Translations under genes and position numbers: made by a program
Shown here: in pieces, positions 62,239 through 64,000 of the stretch
Layout: each line of letters starts with the position of its first letter
How positions within the stretch are numbered: the first letter of the stretch is position 1
The notes under the pieces: model-generated
The model's database searches: none
Told to the model about the DNA's origin: nothing
The model's input: the letters and a program-made list of their open reading frames with translations, nothing else
DNA from: Siniperca chuatsi
Taxonomy: Eukaryota > Chordata > Actinopteri > Centrarchiformes > Sinipercidae
NCBI RefSeq assembly: GCF_020085105.1
Contig: NC_058046.1
Location: forward strand, 24,331,675 to 24,395,674
DNA: 64,000 nucleotides
Reading direction: 5' to 3'

Positions 62239-62836
62239 ATGGCAGGAGCCTTTGGGCTCAAAGGCTGCCAGAAAATTCGAGGTCCGCAGATTAGAAATCT
62301 GCTTGAGGCGAAGGACTTCATTCTCTTCGACTGCGACGGGGTCATATGGCACGGAGAGAAGGCGATAACGGGCGCGACGAAGGTGGTGAGTTCGCTGATC
62401 CGGCTCGGCAAAAACGTAGTGTTCGTCACCAACAACAGCACCAGGCCCCGGGAGAATTATGTGCACAAGTTCGACCGGCTGGGCTTCACCGACGTGATGC
62501 TGGAGCAGATCTTCAGCTCGTCGTACTGCTCGGCTCTCTACCTGAGAGACGTCGTCAAGATCTGTGGCCAGGTGTTTGTCATCGGCTGCGACGGACTGCG
62601 CAGAGAGCTGCAGGAGGCGGGCATCCCCTGCGTGGAGGAGGCGGACGATCCGGACGCCACCATCTACGACTGCCCCCTGGCCTCGGACGTCAAGGCAGTG
62701 CTGGTGGGACATGATGATAAACTGACTTTTCTCAAACTGGCCAAAGCCTCCTGCTACCTGAGGGACCCGGACTGTCTGTTCCTGGCCACCGACAACGACC
62801 CCTGGCACCCTCTGTCAGGTGGAAGGATATTGCCAG
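62239..62836 (+). CDS. pdxp: Pdxp, pyridoxal phosphate phosphatase (chronophin), exon 1 of a gene running off the right edge
   Basis: HAD-family phosphatase that dephosphorylates pyridoxal 5'-phosphate and, in mammals, phospho-cofilin. The exon encodes about 199 residues. HAD motif I is FDCDGVIW with nucleophile Asp31 and acid/base Asp33; motif II is FVTNNS (Thr64); then a C2-type cap domain with AVLVGHDDKLTFLKL and CYLRDPDCLFLATDNDPWHP. The DPWHPLS segment (187-193) separates PDXP from its paralogue PGP, which has a different sequence there. It ends at a donor (CCAG then GTATGG at 62837), the same place where mammalian PDXP exon 1 ends (before the TGSL-type segment). Motifs III and IV (Lys; GDRLETD-type) belong to the missing exon. 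The start codon lies in a good context (GGGATGG). The exon is very GC- and CpG-rich compared with its surroundings. Confidence 0.92.
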
Positions 62837-64000
62837 GTATGGTGGTGGTGATGATGATGCTCAGTTTAGAGTATATATTTTTTTATTAGTGCCAATCACA
62901 GATAGATTATTAAAAGGGTCTACAGGGCTCAGGCCCAGGAGCCTAAGGGGTCAGGGTGTCTTAATACAACTGCACGTTGCAGACTTAAGTTACAGTAAAT
63001 CTATATTATAAATAATAAAGCAATTTAAATGTGTGACAGCAGAATAGCCATGCTTGAAGAAAATGTAACCTGCATCACAGGTTTCCTTCAGTGTTTTCCT
63101 ATAATATTCATCCTACGCTATAGTATTATGTATGATATCTGTGGAGAGGAGTGTCAGTGTGGATCTGCTGAGACAGAAAGGTTTGGCGAGGACTTCTCTT
63201 CATGTCCAGCATGAACTAAATAGTTTCAACCAACAATAGAGCTTTAAGAAAGTTAAGGTTAACCTGCAAATTCTAGCTGCATTTCTGCTGTTACACACTT
63301 ATTTAGGCAAAAACACATTTAGACATGGTGTTCACTGTGATGGATTACCCATGGCTGAATGGGGTGGGGGGCTGGGCAAAAATTAGGCCCCCATTGACTG
63401 TCATTCTTCTCACTCTCTGTGCATTGTTTATGTACTCCATCACCCTTGAGGGGCCCACCATGTAGTGCACATGGCAGCTTCATTGCAGTATATTTAGTTT
63501 GGAACCCAAGGTACTAACCAGTACTCCTATGCCGAAATATCACCTGGCCTGAGCTTTGTGTCAGTTTGTGTTAATTTGATTAAACACAGATTTATTTAGG
63601 AATGAATATGCATCATGTAAGTGCAACATGAACTGATATGTTACAGGTATTAAAACTATTTCGCAGGGGCCTAAGATTAGGTGATAATGGGGCGGCCTGG
63701 TGGCCTAAGGGTTTAAGAAGTTTAAGTCAATCGCAATGACACTGGTTCAAGTCCAGCCTGAAGCCTTTGCTGCTCTCCCCTCATTTCCTGCCACGTCCCT
63801 ACTGTTGCTATAAAACAAAGACAAAAATGCTCCTAAAAAGATTAAGTAGTGACGCAGGACCTGCATGAATGCCATTAGCTTTAGCCATGTTTAGTTCCAG
63901 ACATTTTGCACTTAATCAAATTACCAAAAATCAACTGACACAAAGTGAACCTGAGTCTTTCAGGGCCCCAGGAAGTGTGAGTTGCCAGTTTTGCCCATTC
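62837..64000 (+). other. Start of pdxp intron 1
   Basis: AT-rich sequence without any exon of the HAD family; the second pdxp coding exon must lie beyond 64000. The only recognisable feature is the SINE at 63689-63842. Confidence 0.55.
63689..63842 (+). mobile_element. tRNA-derived SINE
   Basis: The head has an RNA polymerase III A box (TGGCCTAAGGG, 63701-63711) and B box (GGTTCAAGTCC, 63744-63754) about 32 bases apart, as in a tRNA gene, but without the rest of a cloverleaf. The body (CTCCCCTCATTTCCTGCCAC, ACTGTTGCTATAAAAC) and the A-rich end are the style of a common fish SINE. No clear target duplication was found. Confidence 0.75.

Noticed and set aside
62047-62808. 253-codon open frame on the minus strand
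   Set aside because: It is the antisense shadow of the GC-rich pdxp exon; the plus strand carries HAD motifs in order and a proper splice donor.
63689-63760. tRNA gene
   Set aside because: A and B boxes are present but no cloverleaf stems; the body and A-rich end identify a SINE.

Overview
The window is vertebrate nuclear DNA, almost certainly from a ray-finned (probably percomorph) fish. Small-exon, GT-AG-intron genes encode clear orthologues of vertebrate proteins, and the spacers are full of fish-type dispersed elements (hAT-like MITEs, a dead RTE-type LINE, a 3' fragment of a Rex1/L2-type LINE, a tRNA-derived SINE). No bacterial genes, CRISPR arrays or operons are present.

Layout, left to right. 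(1) 2637-9540, minus strand: cep78, a leucine-rich-repeat centrosomal/basal-body protein; its C-terminal exons were not found and probably lie off the left edge. (2) 9742-14253: a hAT-like non-autonomous transposon with a perfect 8-bp target duplication, then an inactivated RTE-type LINE. (3) about 14450-34922, plus strand: lifr, a gp130-family cytokine receptor of 17 coding exons and 983 residues, with a likely distant promoter and a long 3' UTR. (4) 35269-53257, plus: spef2, the large sperm-flagellar/ciliary protein, reconstructed as 39 coding exons and 1,747 residues with every splice phase consistent, behind an RFX X-box-like promoter motif. (5) 54595-58766, plus: a UGT3A-type UDP-glycosyltransferase, 10 exons, 520 residues. 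(6) 62239 onward, plus: first coding exon of pdxp (pyridoxal phosphate phosphatase/chronophin) in a GC-rich block; the rest lies past the right edge.

The genes do not form one pathway. Two (cep78, spef2) serve cilia and flagella, one (lifr) is a JAK/STAT receptor, and two (ugt3a, pdxp) are enzymes. What links them is synteny: LIFR, SPEF2 and UGT3A lie close together on human 5p13, while CEP78 is on 9q21. Human 5p and 9q segments also sit together on the chicken Z, so part of this block may be an old vertebrate linkage.

I found no convincing new molecular system. The points most worth checking are: a Glu-to-Gln change at a conserved donor-site position of the UGT3A enzyme; a Lifr ectodomain that appears to lack the first fibronectin domain; a small membrane-protein-like reading frame without a start codon inside a cep78 intron; the X-box at spef2; and well-preserved hAT MITE insertions. 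Exon borders were read by eye from splice sites and frame, and none has been checked against transcripts.
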